Source: Pseudoalteromonas rubra (GTDB taxonomy: Bacteria; Pseudomonadota; Gammaproteobacteria; Enterobacterales; Alteromonadaceae). From it: a DNA stretch of 64,000 bases. The notes beneath the pieces are model-generated. The model was given only the letters and a program-made list of their open reading frames with translations. It was not told where the DNA came from and did no database searches. A program made the position numbers and the translations under genes. Where the stretch lies: positions 248,001 through 312,000 of the forward strand of contig NZ_AHCD03000043.1 of the NCBI RefSeq assembly GCF_000238295.3, written 5' to 3'. Of the stretch, positions 8,738 through 17,491 are shown piece by piece. The stretch's first letter is position 1. Every line of letters starts with the position of its first letter.

Positions 8738-9685
8738 ATGCCAATCACAGTCACCGACGATTTACCTGCCATCAGCCATTTACGTCACGAGAATGTCTTT
8801 GTGATGCCGCAAAGCCGTGCCAGTACGCAGGAGATCCGGCCAATGCGGTTGGCCATACTCAACCTGATGCCGAATAAAGTAGAAACTGAAGTACAGTTTA
8901 TTCGTCTGCTGGCGAATTCACCGCTTCAGGTGAATGTTGATCTGTTGCGTCTGGATACCCACCGTAGTTCTGAAAACTCAGAGCAACACCTAAATATGTT
9001 TTACCGCTACTTTTCTGATGTAAGAGCAGAAAACTATGATGCGCTGATTGTCACAGGTGCGCCACTTGCGCATCTTGAATATGAAGATGTGACCTACTGG
9101 GAAGAGTTAAAGGCGTTCTTCGACTGGGCCGAGCATCATGTCACATCGACGCTGTTTTCTTGCTGGGCTGCGCATGCTGGTCTATTCCATCATCACGGCC
9201 TGAAGCGTGAGTTGAAAAAAGACAAACTATGTGGCGTGTTTCGTCATCAGTGTTACTTTGAACATGGTGCTTTGACACGTGGGTTTGACGATGAGTTTTT
9301 GGTGCCTCACTCTCGCTATGGTCATATCGAAGCCAGTAAGATTGATGCCTGTGAGGATTTGGTGACGCTTGCCGGGTCCGAACGAGTCGGGGCCTATTTA
9401 ATTAAAAATGTGTCGGGTAGCCAGGTGTATATTACCGGACACCCGGAATATGACGCAGATACCCTCAGCAAAGAGTATTTCCGCGATTGCGAAAAAGGTC
9501 CGGATGCACCTAAGCCGGAGAATTACTTTCCAAAAGATGATGCGTCTGCAAAGCCATCCAAGACATGGCAAAGCCATGCTTTTTTGTTATTCTCCAACTG
9601 GTTAAACTACTATGTTTACCAGACCACTCCGTACGATATTAATCTGGTTAGCCAGGATGTTAGGACTAACAATTATGCCGAATAA
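8738..9685 (+). CDS. metA: Homoserine O-succinyltransferase MetA
   Basis: A 315-aa enzyme that activates homoserine with an acyl-CoA, the first committed step to methionine. The ATG at 8738 is chosen because it has a GAGGGG ribosome site and gives the family N-terminus (MPITVTDDLPA); an upstream ATG at 8684 lies in the promoter. The catalytic Cys is residue 142 (FSCWAAHAG), and the His/Glu pair is H235/E237 (TGHPEYDAD), the same numbers as in E. coli. The residue linked to acyl choice is Gly in succinyl- and Glu in acetyl-specific enzymes; here it is Ala ('TGAPLAHLEYED'), so succinyl use is likelier but not certain. It overlaps metH by 11 bases. Confidence 0.95.
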   Translation: MPITVTDDLPAISHLRHENVFVMPQSRASTQEIRPMRLAILNLMPNKVETEVQFIRLLANSPLQVNVDLLRLDTHRSSENSEQHLNMFYRYFSDVRAENYDALIVTGAPLAHLEYEDVTYWEELKAFFDWAEHHVTSTLFSCWAAHAGLFHHHGLKRELKKDKLCGVFRHQCYFEHGALTRGFDDEFLVPHSRYGHIEASKIDACEDLVTLAGSERVGAYLIKNVSGSQVYITGHPEYDADTLSKEYFRDCEKGPDAPKPENYFPKDDASAKPSKTWQSHAFLLFSNWLNYYVYQTTPYDINLVSQDVRTNNYAE

Positions 9686-10763
9686 ACATATCACCACTGC
9701 GGCCGACGGCGCAGCCATTGCTGAGGCGCTAAAAACGGCCATGCAACAGCGTATTTTGATCCTCGATGGGGCCATGGGCACCATGATCCAAAAACATAAG
9801 TTTGAGGAAGAGGACTATCGGGGCGAGCGCTTTAAAGACTGGCATGTATTGATCAAAGGCAATAATGACCTGCTCAGCCTGACTCAACCTGAAGTGATCC
9901 GTCAGATCCATCGCGAATATCTCGAAGCGGGTGCGGACATTATTGAAACGAATACTTTCAATGCCACCACTATTTCGATGGAAGACTATGACATGGCTAG
10001 CCTGAGCCGGGAGATCAACGTCGAATCAGCCCGGCTTGCGCGCGCGGTATGTGATGAGTTCACAGCCAAAGACCCAGGCAAGCCGCGTTATGTTGCAGGT
10101 GTTTTAGGGCCGACTTCAAAAACCTGTTCTATTTCACCGGACGTGAACGATCCGGGTTATCGGAATGTGTCGTTTGATCAGCTGGTGGAAGCGTATATTG
10201 AATCTACCGAAGCCCTGATTGAGGGCGGCGCAGATCTGATCCTGATAGAAACCATCTTTGATACGCTTAACGCCAAAGCGGCAGCGTACGGGGTGGAAGA
10301 AGCGTTTGAGCGAACCGGTATCACTTTACCGGTGATGATCTCCGGGACTATCACGGATGCGTCAGGACGCACCTTGTCGGGCCAGACAACCGAAGCGTTT
10401 TACAACTCTATTCGTCATATTAAACCTATCTCTATTGGTTTGAACTGTGCGCTGGGTCCTGACCTGTTACGTGCTTATGTCGAAGAATTGTCACGGGTAT
10501 GCGAAACCTATACGTCCGTGCACCCTAACGCGGGCTTGCCGAATGAATTTGGTGAGTATGATCTCGAAGCCGATGACATGGCAAAGGAAATCATCGACTG
10601 GGGTAAAGAAGGCTTTATTAATATCGTCGGTGGCTGCTGTGGTACCACGCCTGAACATATTAGCGCCTTTGTAAATGGACTCAAACAGGTCGCGCCGCGC
10701 ACCTTACCTGAGCTTGAAGTCAGAATGCGCTTGGCGGGCCTTGAAGCCTGTAATCTAAATTAG
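9675..10763 (+). CDS. metH: Methionine synthase, homocysteine-binding module (split MetH, part 1)
   Basis: A 362-aa protein equal to the first domain of E. coli MetH: 'ILILDGAMGTMIQKHKFEEE' start, and the zinc ligands Cys258 (GLNCALGP) and Cys321-Cys322 (GGCCGTT), which correspond to E. coli C247, C310 and C311. The ATG at 9675 is chosen as it gives the family N-terminus; an upstream ATG at 9612 lies inside metA. The frame ends in a clean TAG within what is the linker between the homocysteine and folate domains ('RLAGLEACNLN'). The rest of the enzyme is the next gene, 11 bases later. The two parts must assemble or act in trans for methyl transfer to homocysteine. Confidence 0.95.
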   Translation: MPNKHITTAADGAAIAEALKTAMQQRILILDGAMGTMIQKHKFEEEDYRGERFKDWHVLIKGNNDLLSLTQPEVIRQIHREYLEAGADIIETNTFNATTISMEDYDMASLSREINVESARLARAVCDEFTAKDPGKPRYVAGVLGPTSKTCSISPDVNDPGYRNVSFDQLVEAYIESTEALIEGGADLILIETIFDTLNAKAAAYGVEEAFERTGITLPVMISGTITDASGRTLSGQTTEAFYNSIRHIKPISIGLNCALGPDLLRAYVEELSRVCETYTSVHPNAGLPNEFGEYDLEADDMAKEIIDWGKEGFINIVGGCCGTTPEHISAFVNGLKQVAPRTLPELEVRMRLAGLEACNLN

Positions 10764-10774
10764 GAAGTACTGAT

Positions 10775-13405
10775 ATGACGCAATCTACAGCCATTTTTAC
10801 CAACGTCGGTGAAAGAACCAATGTTACCGGCTCGGCGCGTTTTAAGCGTTTGATCTTGGAAGAAGATTACGAAACAGCACTGGATGTGGCGCGCAGCCAG
10901 GTCGAAAACGGAGCCCAGGTGATCGACATCAATATGGATGAAGCGATGCTGGACTCTAAGGCCGCCATGGTTAAGTTTTTGAACCTGATTGCCTCAGAGC
11001 CGGATATTTCTCGTGTACCAATCATGGTTGACTCATCCAAATGGGAAGTGATTGAAGCGGGCCTGAAGTGTATTCAGGGTAAGGCCATTGTTAACTCCAT
11101 CTCTTTGAAAGAGGGCCGTGAGCCGTTTGAACACCAGGCGAAAATCATTAAGCGTTTTGGCGCGGCCGTGGTAGTCATGGCGTTCGACGAAACGGGCCAG
11201 GCCGAAACAGCGGACCGCAAGTTTGAGATCTGTGAGCGCTCTTATCGCATTTTGGTGGATGAGCTGGGTTTCCCGCCTGAAGACATCATTTTTGACCCCA
11301 ATATTTTTGCTGTTGCGACCGGTATTGAAGAACACGACAACTATGCCGTCGAGTTTATTGAGGGCACGCGCCGTATCAAGCAGAACCTGCCGCACTGTAA
11401 AGTGTCGGGCGGGGTGTCGAACGTGTCTTTCTCATTTCGGGGTAATAACCCGGTGCGTGAGGCCATTCACTCAGTATTTTTGTACCACGCCATTCAGGCC
11501 GGTATGGATATGGGGATAGTGAATGCAGGTCAGCTGACGGTATACGATGATATTCCGGATGAACTGCGCAAAGCAGTAGAGGATGTGGTCCTCAACACTG
11601 ACCCCGGCGCGGGTGAGCGTTTGGTAGAGATAGCGCCTAACTACTCGGGAATGGCACAGGCTGAAAAAGCCGAAGACCTGGAGTGGCGCAGCTGGCCGGT
11701 GGCTAAGCGTCTTGAACATGCACTGGTAAAAGGTATCACTGAGTATATCGAAGAGGACACCGAGGCGTGTCGCCAGACGTTCGACAAACCGATTGAAGTG
11801 ATTGAAGGTCCTTTGATGGACGGCATGAATGTGGTCGGTGATTTATTTGGTGCCGGTAAAATGTTCCTGCCCCAGGTGGTGAAGTCTGCACGTGTGATGA
11901 AGCGTGCGGTGGCCTATCTGGACCCTTATATTGAAGCTGAGAAGCAGGCTGGGGAGAGCAACGGTAAGATCATCATGGCCACGGTAAAGGGTGATGTTCA
12001 TGATATCGGTAAAAACATTGTCGGTGTGGTGCTGCAGTGTAATAACTACGAAGTTATAGATTTAGGCGTGATGGTGCCGGCAGAGAAAATCCTGCAAACG
12101 GCCATTGATGAAAATGCCGATGCTATTGGTTTGTCGGGCTTGATCACGCCTTCGCTGGACGAAATGGTGCACGTGGCAAAAGAGATGACGCGTCGTGGCT
12201 TTGAGATCCCATTGCTGATTGGCGGTGCGACTACGTCGAAGGCACATACCGCAGTTAAGATTGAGCCGCAGTATGATAAGGGCGTCGTTTATGTCAACAA
12301 CGCCAGTCGTGCGGTGGGTGTGGTTTCCAGCCTGCTTAGTGCCACACAAAAACCGGTATTTTTGGAAAAAACTGCCAGTGAATACGTCAAGGTACGTGAA
12401 CAACAGGCGCGTAAAAAGCCTCGTTCTAAGCCGGTAACGCTGGCGCGTGCACGAGACAACGCCGTTAAGCTGGACTGGGACAATTACACCCCGCCTGTGC
12501 CTAAAAAGCTCGGTATTACTGAGTTTAAAGATGTCAGTATTGCCACTTTACGTGAATACATAGACTGGACGCCGTTTTTCATGACCTGGACCCTGGCGGG
12601 TAAATATCCGCGTATTCTGGAAGATGAAGTCGTGGGCGAAGAAGCGAAAAAGCTCTTTGCTGATGCGAACGCTATGCTGGATGAGTTAACAGCCAAAGGC
12701 AGCTTGCAACCGCTCGGTGTGATAGGTCTGTTTCCGGCCAACCGGGTAGGGGACGACATAGAAATCTATCGTGATGAAAGTCGTAAGGAAGTACTGCTGC
12801 GCTCATGTCAGCTGCGCCAGCAGACCGAGAAAACCGATTTTCCTAACTACTGTCTGGCAGATTATATTGCGCCAAAAGGCACGCCGGACTATTTTGGGGC
12901 GTTTGCCGTTACGGGGGGTCTGGAAGAGGATGATTTGGCGGATGTATTCGAGCAGCAGCAGGATGATTATAATAAGATCATGGTAAAAGCGGTTGCAGAT
13001 CGTCTGGCTGAGGCCTTTGCGGAATACCTGCATGAACAGGTTCGTAAACAGCATTGGGGTTTTGCCAGTGATGAAAATCTCAGTAATGAGCAGCTGATCC
13101 GTGAGAATTATCAGGGGATCCGACCTGCACCTGGCTATCCTGCTTGCCCTGAGCACACTGAGAAAGACAAGATCTGGCAACTACTGGATGTGGAAAACCG
13201 CATTGGTATGAAACTGACCAGCTCATATGCCATGTGGCCTGGTGCTGCGGTATCTGGCTGGTATTTCTCTCACCCAGATTCTAAGTATTTTGCGGTGGCG
13301 GCTATCCAGAAAGATCAGGTTGAAGACTATGCCAAACGCAGTAATATGACGTTAGCTGAAGCCGAACGCTGGCTGTCACCTAACTTAGGATATGAGCCAC
13401 AATAG
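10775..13405 (+). CDS. metH: Methionine synthase, folate / cobalamin / activation modules (split MetH, part 2)
   Basis: An 876-aa protein colinear with E. coli MetH from about residue 350 to the end. In order: pterin-binding domain ('FTNVGERTNVTGSARFKRLI'), cap and B12-binding Rossmann domain with the cobalt-ligand motif DVHDIG (His409) and 'GLSGLITPSLDEM', and the AdoMet-binding reactivation domain ('RPAPGYPACPEHTEK', 'GWYFSHPDSKYF'). It has its own AGGAAG ribosome site and ATG. No frameshift or stop remnant is visible, and the break falls at a domain border, so this is a real gene split rather than decay. It takes the methyl group from methyltetrahydrofolate via cobalamin. metA-metH-metH form one operon under the met boxes. 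Confidence 0.95.
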   Translation: MTQSTAIFTNVGERTNVTGSARFKRLILEEDYETALDVARSQVENGAQVIDINMDEAMLDSKAAMVKFLNLIASEPDISRVPIMVDSSKWEVIEAGLKCIQGKAIVNSISLKEGREPFEHQAKIIKRFGAAVVVMAFDETGQAETADRKFEICERSYRILVDELGFPPEDIIFDPNIFAVATGIEEHDNYAVEFIEGTRRIKQNLPHCKVSGGVSNVSFSFRGNNPVREAIHSVFLYHAIQAGMDMGIVNAGQLTVYDDIPDELRKAVEDVVLNTDPGAGERLVEIAPNYSGMAQAEKAEDLEWRSWPVAKRLEHALVKGITEYIEEDTEACRQTFDKPIEVIEGPLMDGMNVVGDLFGAGKMFLPQVVKSARVMKRAVAYLDPYIEAEKQAGESNGKIIMATVKGDVHDIGKNIVGVVLQCNNYEVIDLGVMVPAEKILQTAIDENADAIGLSGLITPSLDEMVHVAKEMTRRGFEIPLLIGGATTSKAHTAVKIEPQYDKGVVYVNNASRAVGVVSSLLSATQKPVFLEKTASEYVKVREQQARKKPRSKPVTLARARDNAVKLDWDNYTPPVPKKLGITEFKDVSIATLREYIDWTPFFMTWTLAGKYPRILEDEVVGEEAKKLFADANAMLDELTAKGSLQPLGVIGLFPANRVGDDIEIYRDESRKEVLLRSCQLRQQTEKTDFPNYCLADYIAPKGTPDYFGAFAVTGGLEEDDLADVFEQQQDDYNKIMVKAVADRLAEAFAEYLHEQVRKQHWGFASDENLSNEQLIRENYQGIRPAPGYPACPEHTEKDKIWQLLDVENRIGMKLTSSYAMWPGAAVSGWYFSHPDSKYFAVAAIQKDQVEDYAKRSNMTLAEAERWLSPNLGYEPQ

Positions 13406-13418
13406 TGGACAATAGAAA

Positions 13419-13444
13419 GTAAGGGCCGATAGGCCCTTACTTCT
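13419..13444 (+). terminator. Terminator of the metA-metH operon
   Basis: A perfect 9-bp stem GTAAGGGCC / GGCCCTTAC with a 4-base loop (13428-13431) starts 14 bases after the metH stop and is followed by TTCT. The T tract is short, so termination strength is uncertain. Confidence 0.7.
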
Positions 13445-13504
13445 AGCCAAAAAAACAACCATTTTTCTTGCATTTGTTTATTATTTCGTTATTATTGCTC
13501 TCTT

Positions 13505-13530
13505 GCTTTAAATAACCTCTTATTTAAAGC
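13505..13530. repeat. Perfect 11-bp inverted repeat, AT-rich hairpin
   Basis: GCTTTAAATAA and TTATTTAAAGC flank a 4-base CCTC loop. No T tract follows. It lies in the gap between metH and the 56-aa gene. It could be an RNA hairpin or a protein site; function unknown. Confidence 0.6.
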
Positions 13531-13825
13531 GTCATAGAAGTAATGCCCTCTTGCCTTGATCCAGTAAGCCCGCATTAAAAATTAAGAAGTAGAGCTTATT
13601 ATAGTCAGGCGATATACCACTGCAGTTACCCCACCGGGGTCGTTGTGAATGCAGCTATTAAGATCGCCAGTACCATTTCCTTTGAAGCGCGCGTCAGTTT
13701 GTTGGCTCCAAAGTGTCGAAAAATTGATCGCAGATTTTTCAGGTGTGGTATCAAACTGTCATAAAGCTCGTTTATTGTTTAAAGCGATAGCCGACAGGCT
13801 GCGCATTATAAAAGTGAGTTTTATT

Positions 13826-13996
13826 ATGTCTTATACATACAACGGAACAGAGATCCGTGTTGAGCAACCAATTCGCTCAATTTCGGTCAACAAATCAAAA
13901 GTCGTTTTTGCAGATGGCTCAGGCCGCAAACAAACGCAATTTTCGAGTGGCAGCGAAGCGCGTCACTTTATCAATTGGTTGACTCGTGTCTGCTAA
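13826..13996 (+). CDS. Small conserved-looking protein of unknown function (56 aa)
   Basis: The frame is open further upstream (to 13649), but the ATG at 13826 is preceded by a GTGAG ribosome site and starts a polar, beta-rich small protein (MSYTYNGTEIRVEQPIR...). It has alternating charged and hydrophobic residues ('SISVNKSKVVFADG') and ends in 'HFINWLTRVC'. No signal peptide or membrane segment is seen. It has its own terminator, which supports a real gene. I do not recognise the family. Confidence 0.65.
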   Translation: MSYTYNGTEIRVEQPIRSISVNKSKVVFADGSGRKQTQFSSGSEARHFINWLTRVC

Positions 13997-14023
13997 GTAA
14001 TACAGCAGCACCAATCAATACTG

Positions 14024-14066
14024 AACGCCGAGGTGACTGATAAGTTACGTCGGCGTTTTGCTTTTT
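14024..14066 (+). terminator. Rho-independent terminator after the 56-aa gene
   Basis: AACGCCGA (14024-14031) pairs with TCGGCGTT (14050-14057), with a further partly paired loop (GTGACTGATAAGTTAC), followed by TTGCTTTTT. A typical strong terminator 28 bases after the stop. Confidence 0.85.
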
Positions 14067-14180
14067 ATGCATTGCACTGACGCGTGTGGTGGTGTATTTT
14101 CCCGTAGTTTCCATGGGGACACTCCCGTGAATACATCAATTGTGTGAAAACATATAATAATGAAAAAAAGGAAGCCAACA

Positions 14181-15254
14181 ATGGACTCGACTTCTACTCC
14201 TTCTGCTGCCGAACCGGGCAGTCAAATTGCGCCATCTCAACTGCAATTCACTGGCAATGCCAAAGAGTATTTTGGGATCTGGATTGTCAATATCTTACTG
14301 ACGTTGCTGACCTTGGGTATTTACTCTGCCTGGGCAACGGTGCGTACCAAGCAATATTTCTACGGTCATACTGTACTGGACGGACATCGCTTTGATTATC
14401 TGGCCACGCCGATTCAGATCCTAAAAGGCCGTTTGCTCGCCGTCGGCTTGTTTGTTATCTACAGTGTGGTATCTGGCTATTTTCCACTTGTGGGCGCGCT
14501 ATTAGCGCTGGCTTTGGCACTGTTGGTACCCTGGATGATCAATCAGGGTCTGAAGTTTAGTATGCGCATGACCCGTTATCGTAATATTCGCTTTGCGTTC
14601 AAAGGCAACTTTGGCGAAGCAATGGTGAATTTTGTGGTGCTGCCATTTTTCAGTATTTTCACGCTATATTTGTTGATGCCCTGGGTGTTAAAGCGCATAG
14701 ACGCGTATATTCACAGCAATATTCGCTACGGTGACAAGCCGGTCCATGTGCAGTTGCAGGGCAAAGCATACTATAAAGCAGCATTGTTGGTCGTACTGCT
14801 GGGCATACTTATGCTGGTGGCATTGGGTATTGTATTGAGCCTGGTAACGGGTGTTGGCATGAATCCAGATGACATTGGATCGAGCCAGTTTGTCCTGGTG
14901 TTGATTGTTCCTTTGTATTTGTTCGTGATTTCCGCATTGCAAGGTATTTATCAGGCGCAGATCCGTAATCATATTTTGAATAACGCACAGATTGAAGATG
15001 TGGCTGAGTTTAAATCGAATTTGCAGCCGCAGCGCTATGCACTTATTCTGGCAACCAACGCTGCTGCAATTGTACTGACCGCGGGTCTGGCTTTCCCCTG
15101 GGCTAAAGTACGTAAAGTCAAGGCACTGGCCGGGGCCACTCAGGTTGTGTTACTGCCAGGTGCTGATCAGGTGCTGGATAATGCGCAGCAAGCTGACTCT
15201 TCTTTCGCCGAGGAAGCTGCGAATGTATTTGACGTTGATATTTCGCTGACCTGA
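14181..15254 (+). CDS. yjgN: DUF898 integral membrane protein (YjgN-like)
   Basis: A 357-aa polytopic inner-membrane protein. The ATG at 14181 is chosen because it follows an AAGGAAG ribosome site by 6 bases; an in-frame ATG at 14160 has none. The DUF898 signature is visible: 'FTGNAKEYFGIWIVNILLTLLTLGIYSAWATVRTKQYFYGHT', shown here in shortened form as F-G-N-A-K-E-Y-F-x-I-W then L-G-I-Y-S-A-W-A-x-V-R. About six membrane segments are evident, and the C-terminus is soluble and acidic. Function of the family is unknown. Its stop overlaps the start of the M48 protease gene (TGATG), so the two are co-translated and probably work together. Confidence 0.88.
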   Translation: MDSTSTPSAAEPGSQIAPSQLQFTGNAKEYFGIWIVNILLTLLTLGIYSAWATVRTKQYFYGHTVLDGHRFDYLATPIQILKGRLLAVGLFVIYSVVSGYFPLVGALLALALALLVPWMINQGLKFSMRMTRYRNIRFAFKGNFGEAMVNFVVLPFFSIFTLYLLMPWVLKRIDAYIHSNIRYGDKPVHVQLQGKAYYKAALLVVLLGILMLVALGIVLSLVTGVGMNPDDIGSSQFVLVLIVPLYLFVISALQGIYQAQIRNHILNNAQIEDVAEFKSNLQPQRYALILATNAAAIVLTAGLAFPWAKVRKVKALAGATQVVLLPGADQVLDNAQQADSSFAEEAANVFDVDISLT

Positions 15255-16267
15255 TGATTAAAGGATATTTTTATCTGCCTAACAGCAGTCGGGTTCAGGA
15301 AGCCTATGCCCGGCTGAGTGATGAGCACATTGCTATTTATGCAAAGGATGAGTGTGTGTTTGAAAGTACACAAACGGCGCTTAATGTAGCCGCTCATCTG
15401 CCAGGGCAGGCCAGCGAGCTGACTTTTGCAGATGGCGCACGCTTCGTCCCCCATGATGTTGCCTACCGCTGGCCATTTCAGCAACGTAAAAGTGCGTTGC
15501 TGGCGCGCCTGGAAAGTAACCTGGCGCTTATCCTATGTGCGCTTGTTGCTACGCCTGTACTACTTTACGCCTTGCTATTTAAACTGGTCCCAGGCATTGC
15601 TGTGACTGCCGTGCAGGCCATGCCTGATACGGTTGTTGAGCAAATGGGCCAGCAATCTATGGTGCTTATCGAGCGCACTGTGTTGTCGCCCAGTGAACTT
15701 TCAGCGCAAGAGCAGCAAGCCGTTTTTACTTTGTGGCACGACACCGTTTCTCAGCTTGGTCTGTCGGCAGAGAAGTACCGCATTGATGTGTATCGCTCAG
15801 ATCATTTTGGCGCCAATGCTTTTGCTTTGCCTCATGGTCAGGTGGTGGTAACCGATGAACTGGCACGACGCCTGGCCGATCACCCTGAGGCGCTCAGGGC
15901 GATTTTATTGCACGAAATCGGTCATGTAGAGCGTATGCACAGTGTACGTCTGGCATCTCAGGCCGCCGTTGCCAGTATTGCGATTGCGATGTTGGTGGGG
16001 GATATGGACATAGTTGCTGAGGTGGTGCTTGGGTCGGGCAGTGCTTTGATGGATCTGCAGTTCTCACAAAATATGGAGTGGGAGGCTGACAACTATGCCT
16101 TGATGCAGCTTGAGCGTCTGGGCTACAGCGGCGAAGACTTTGCACAGGCTCTGGAGTCACTGGTACCGCTTGATGAAGAGCAATCGCAAAGCTGGTTAAA
16201 GTACCTGTCTACTCACCCAAGCCTGCAAGAACGTATTGAACATGCCAGAAGCCACACCACACCCTGA
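15254..16267 (+). CDS. M48-family membrane zinc metalloprotease
   Basis: A 337-aa protein. It opens with a soluble region of about 75 residues, has a membrane segment near 88-112 ('LALILCALVATPVLLYALLF'), and the catalytic motif 'LLHEIGHVERMHS' with HExxH near residue 220. The third zinc ligand is in 'NMEWEADNYALMQLERLG' (Glu near 275), 55 residues later as expected for M48 (HtpX/Ste24/BepA-like). A hydrophobic stretch between the two motifs ('AAVASIAIAMLVGDM') may be a further membrane segment. Its coupling with the DUF898 gene is a recurrent arrangement in gammaproteobacteria as far as I recall. A strong terminator follows. Its substrate is unknown. Confidence 0.9.
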   Translation: MIKGYFYLPNSSRVQEAYARLSDEHIAIYAKDECVFESTQTALNVAAHLPGQASELTFADGARFVPHDVAYRWPFQQRKSALLARLESNLALILCALVATPVLLYALLFKLVPGIAVTAVQAMPDTVVEQMGQQSMVLIERTVLSPSELSAQEQQAVFTLWHDTVSQLGLSAEKYRIDVYRSDHFGANAFALPHGQVVVTDELARRLADHPEALRAILLHEIGHVERMHSVRLASQAAVASIAIAMLVGDMDIVAEVVLGSGSALMDLQFSQNMEWEADNYALMQLERLGYSGEDFAQALESLVPLDEEQSQSWLKYLSTHPSLQERIEHARSHTTP

Positions 16268-16603
16268 TAGCCTGGTTAGATTTGGGCCGCTGGCAAAGGG
16301 GACTGAGTGATATTTACCTACCCGGTAAAACGTGTATTTGTCACTATATCTCTAAAGGCCTCAATGAGGCCTTTTATTTTCCTGGCCCGGAATTGACCTG
16401 AGTTTCTTGTTACACCACAACCCCAGACTTTTAAGTGACGTTTTTTTATCTCCTGTAACTCTTTATTATTGTTTCAATAATTGCGATTTGTACGCAGTTT
16501 TTACTGCATTGTACTGGTTTTTTGTTATTGTCAGGTTAACTTATGTTCGTGCCTTCCTGTATACTAAGGCACACTGTGCGTGATTTGTGTGCTGGGGAGG
16601 CAA
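16268..16603. other. Intergenic region between the M48 gene and the binding-protein-like gene
   Basis: 336 bases. The first 110 hold the terminator at 16354. The rest is AT-rich and should contain the promoter of the 16604 gene, but no clear -35/-10 pair was identified. No further gene is seen. Confidence 0.6.
16354..16380 (+). terminator. Rho-independent terminator after the M48 protease gene
   Basis: A perfect 9-bp stem AAAGGCCTC / GAGGCCTTT with a 3-base loop, followed by TATTTT. Confidence 0.88.
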
Positions 16604-17491
16604 ATGAAGTTTTTGGTGTTGTTATTGCTTGTAGTGTCGCAATGTGCCAAAGCCCACAACCCTTTGGTTGTTGATATCATTAGCAGTGAGAACTTTTCTC
16701 AGCGTTATCAAGCATTTCTACAAGGGCGCTCGGTGCTTGATGTCACTGACTTTCGCCCAACCACGCAGGGGTCTCATATCGAGATCATTGAGATGGTGTT
16801 ATTGCAACAAGCGTTGTTTCTTGGCGGGGAAACCCGTGAGGTGGTTTTCAATCCTAAGCCCTCAGTCAATATTCTTGAATTCACAGACATGGTTGCCGGA
16901 GAAAGTCTGATCCTGGCACGCACTGTTTGGCATGAAGATGTCATTAATTATCGTGGCTCTGTGTATGTCAGTGATCCAGTCGTAAAATTTGGTGAGTATG
17001 AAGCCGGTATATATGTGGCAAAGCGTAATCAGGCATTGCATCAGACCACACAAGATGGGCTGGAGCAGCTCACGCTGGTGGCCAACCCTCGCTGGCGGGT
17101 AGACTGGCACGCCCTGACAAATAGCAACATGAATCTGGTGAGCTTCATCGGTCCCTGGGAAAGTATGCTGAACATGGTGGAAACTGACATCGTCGATGGC
17201 ATGTTGGTCAATTTCAGTGTCAGCGAATCTTTGCAGTTGGTGTTTGAAGGCCGGGATTACGTGCCCATTGAAGGGGTAAAAATGGTGTTGCCTGATTCAC
17301 GTCACTTTATCGTCAGCAAACGTCACCCCGAAGGGGCCCAGATTTTTGCCGCGCTGAACCGGGGCCTGAAAGAGCTCAGGCGTCGGGGAGTGATCCACAA
17401 AGCGTTGACGGAGTCTGGCTTTATTAATCGTAAGGTACAAGATTGGGCTGTCATTAATCGTGCCATGCTGCCGCAGGAGTCCAGACCATGA
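16604..17491 (+). CDS. Secreted periplasmic-binding-protein-like protein
   Basis: A 295-aa protein with a signal peptide (MKFLVLLLLVVSQCAKAHN, cleavage after AKA). The ATG at 16604 is chosen for its GGGGAGG ribosome site. The mature part looks like a diverged family-3 solute-binding fold: an N-terminal 'DIISSENFSQRYQAFLQG', a central 'RWRVDWHALTNSNM', then 'VETDIVDGMLVNFSVSES' and a C-terminal 'AALNRGLKELRRRGVIHKALTESG', the last being characteristic of such proteins. No transporter genes are near. It overlaps the downstream TPR-GGDEF gene by 4 bases, which suggests that it feeds a signal to, or is co-regulated with, the cyclase. Confidence 0.75.
   Translation: MKFLVLLLLVVSQCAKAHNPLVVDIISSENFSQRYQAFLQGRSVLDVTDFRPTTQGSHIEIIEMVLLQQALFLGGETREVVFNPKPSVNILEFTDMVAGESLILARTVWHEDVINYRGSVYVSDPVVKFGEYEAGIYVAKRNQALHQTTQDGLEQLTLVANPRWRVDWHALTNSNMNLVSFIGPWESMLNMVETDIVDGMLVNFSVSESLQLVFEGRDYVPIEGVKMVLPDSRHFIVSKRHPEGAQIFAALNRGLKELRRRGVIHKALTESGFINRKVQDWAVINRAMLPQESRP

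Larger units (their letters stand above)
13406..13825. other. Intergenic region between metH and the 56-aa gene
   Basis: 420 bases without a convincing gene. It holds the operon terminator (13419-13444), the hairpin at 13505-13530 and, near 13627-13640, a short GC-rich ACCCCACCGGGGT hairpin. The last 200 bases are presumably the leader and promoter of the small gene at 13826, but no strong promoter is evident by eye. Confidence 0.6.
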
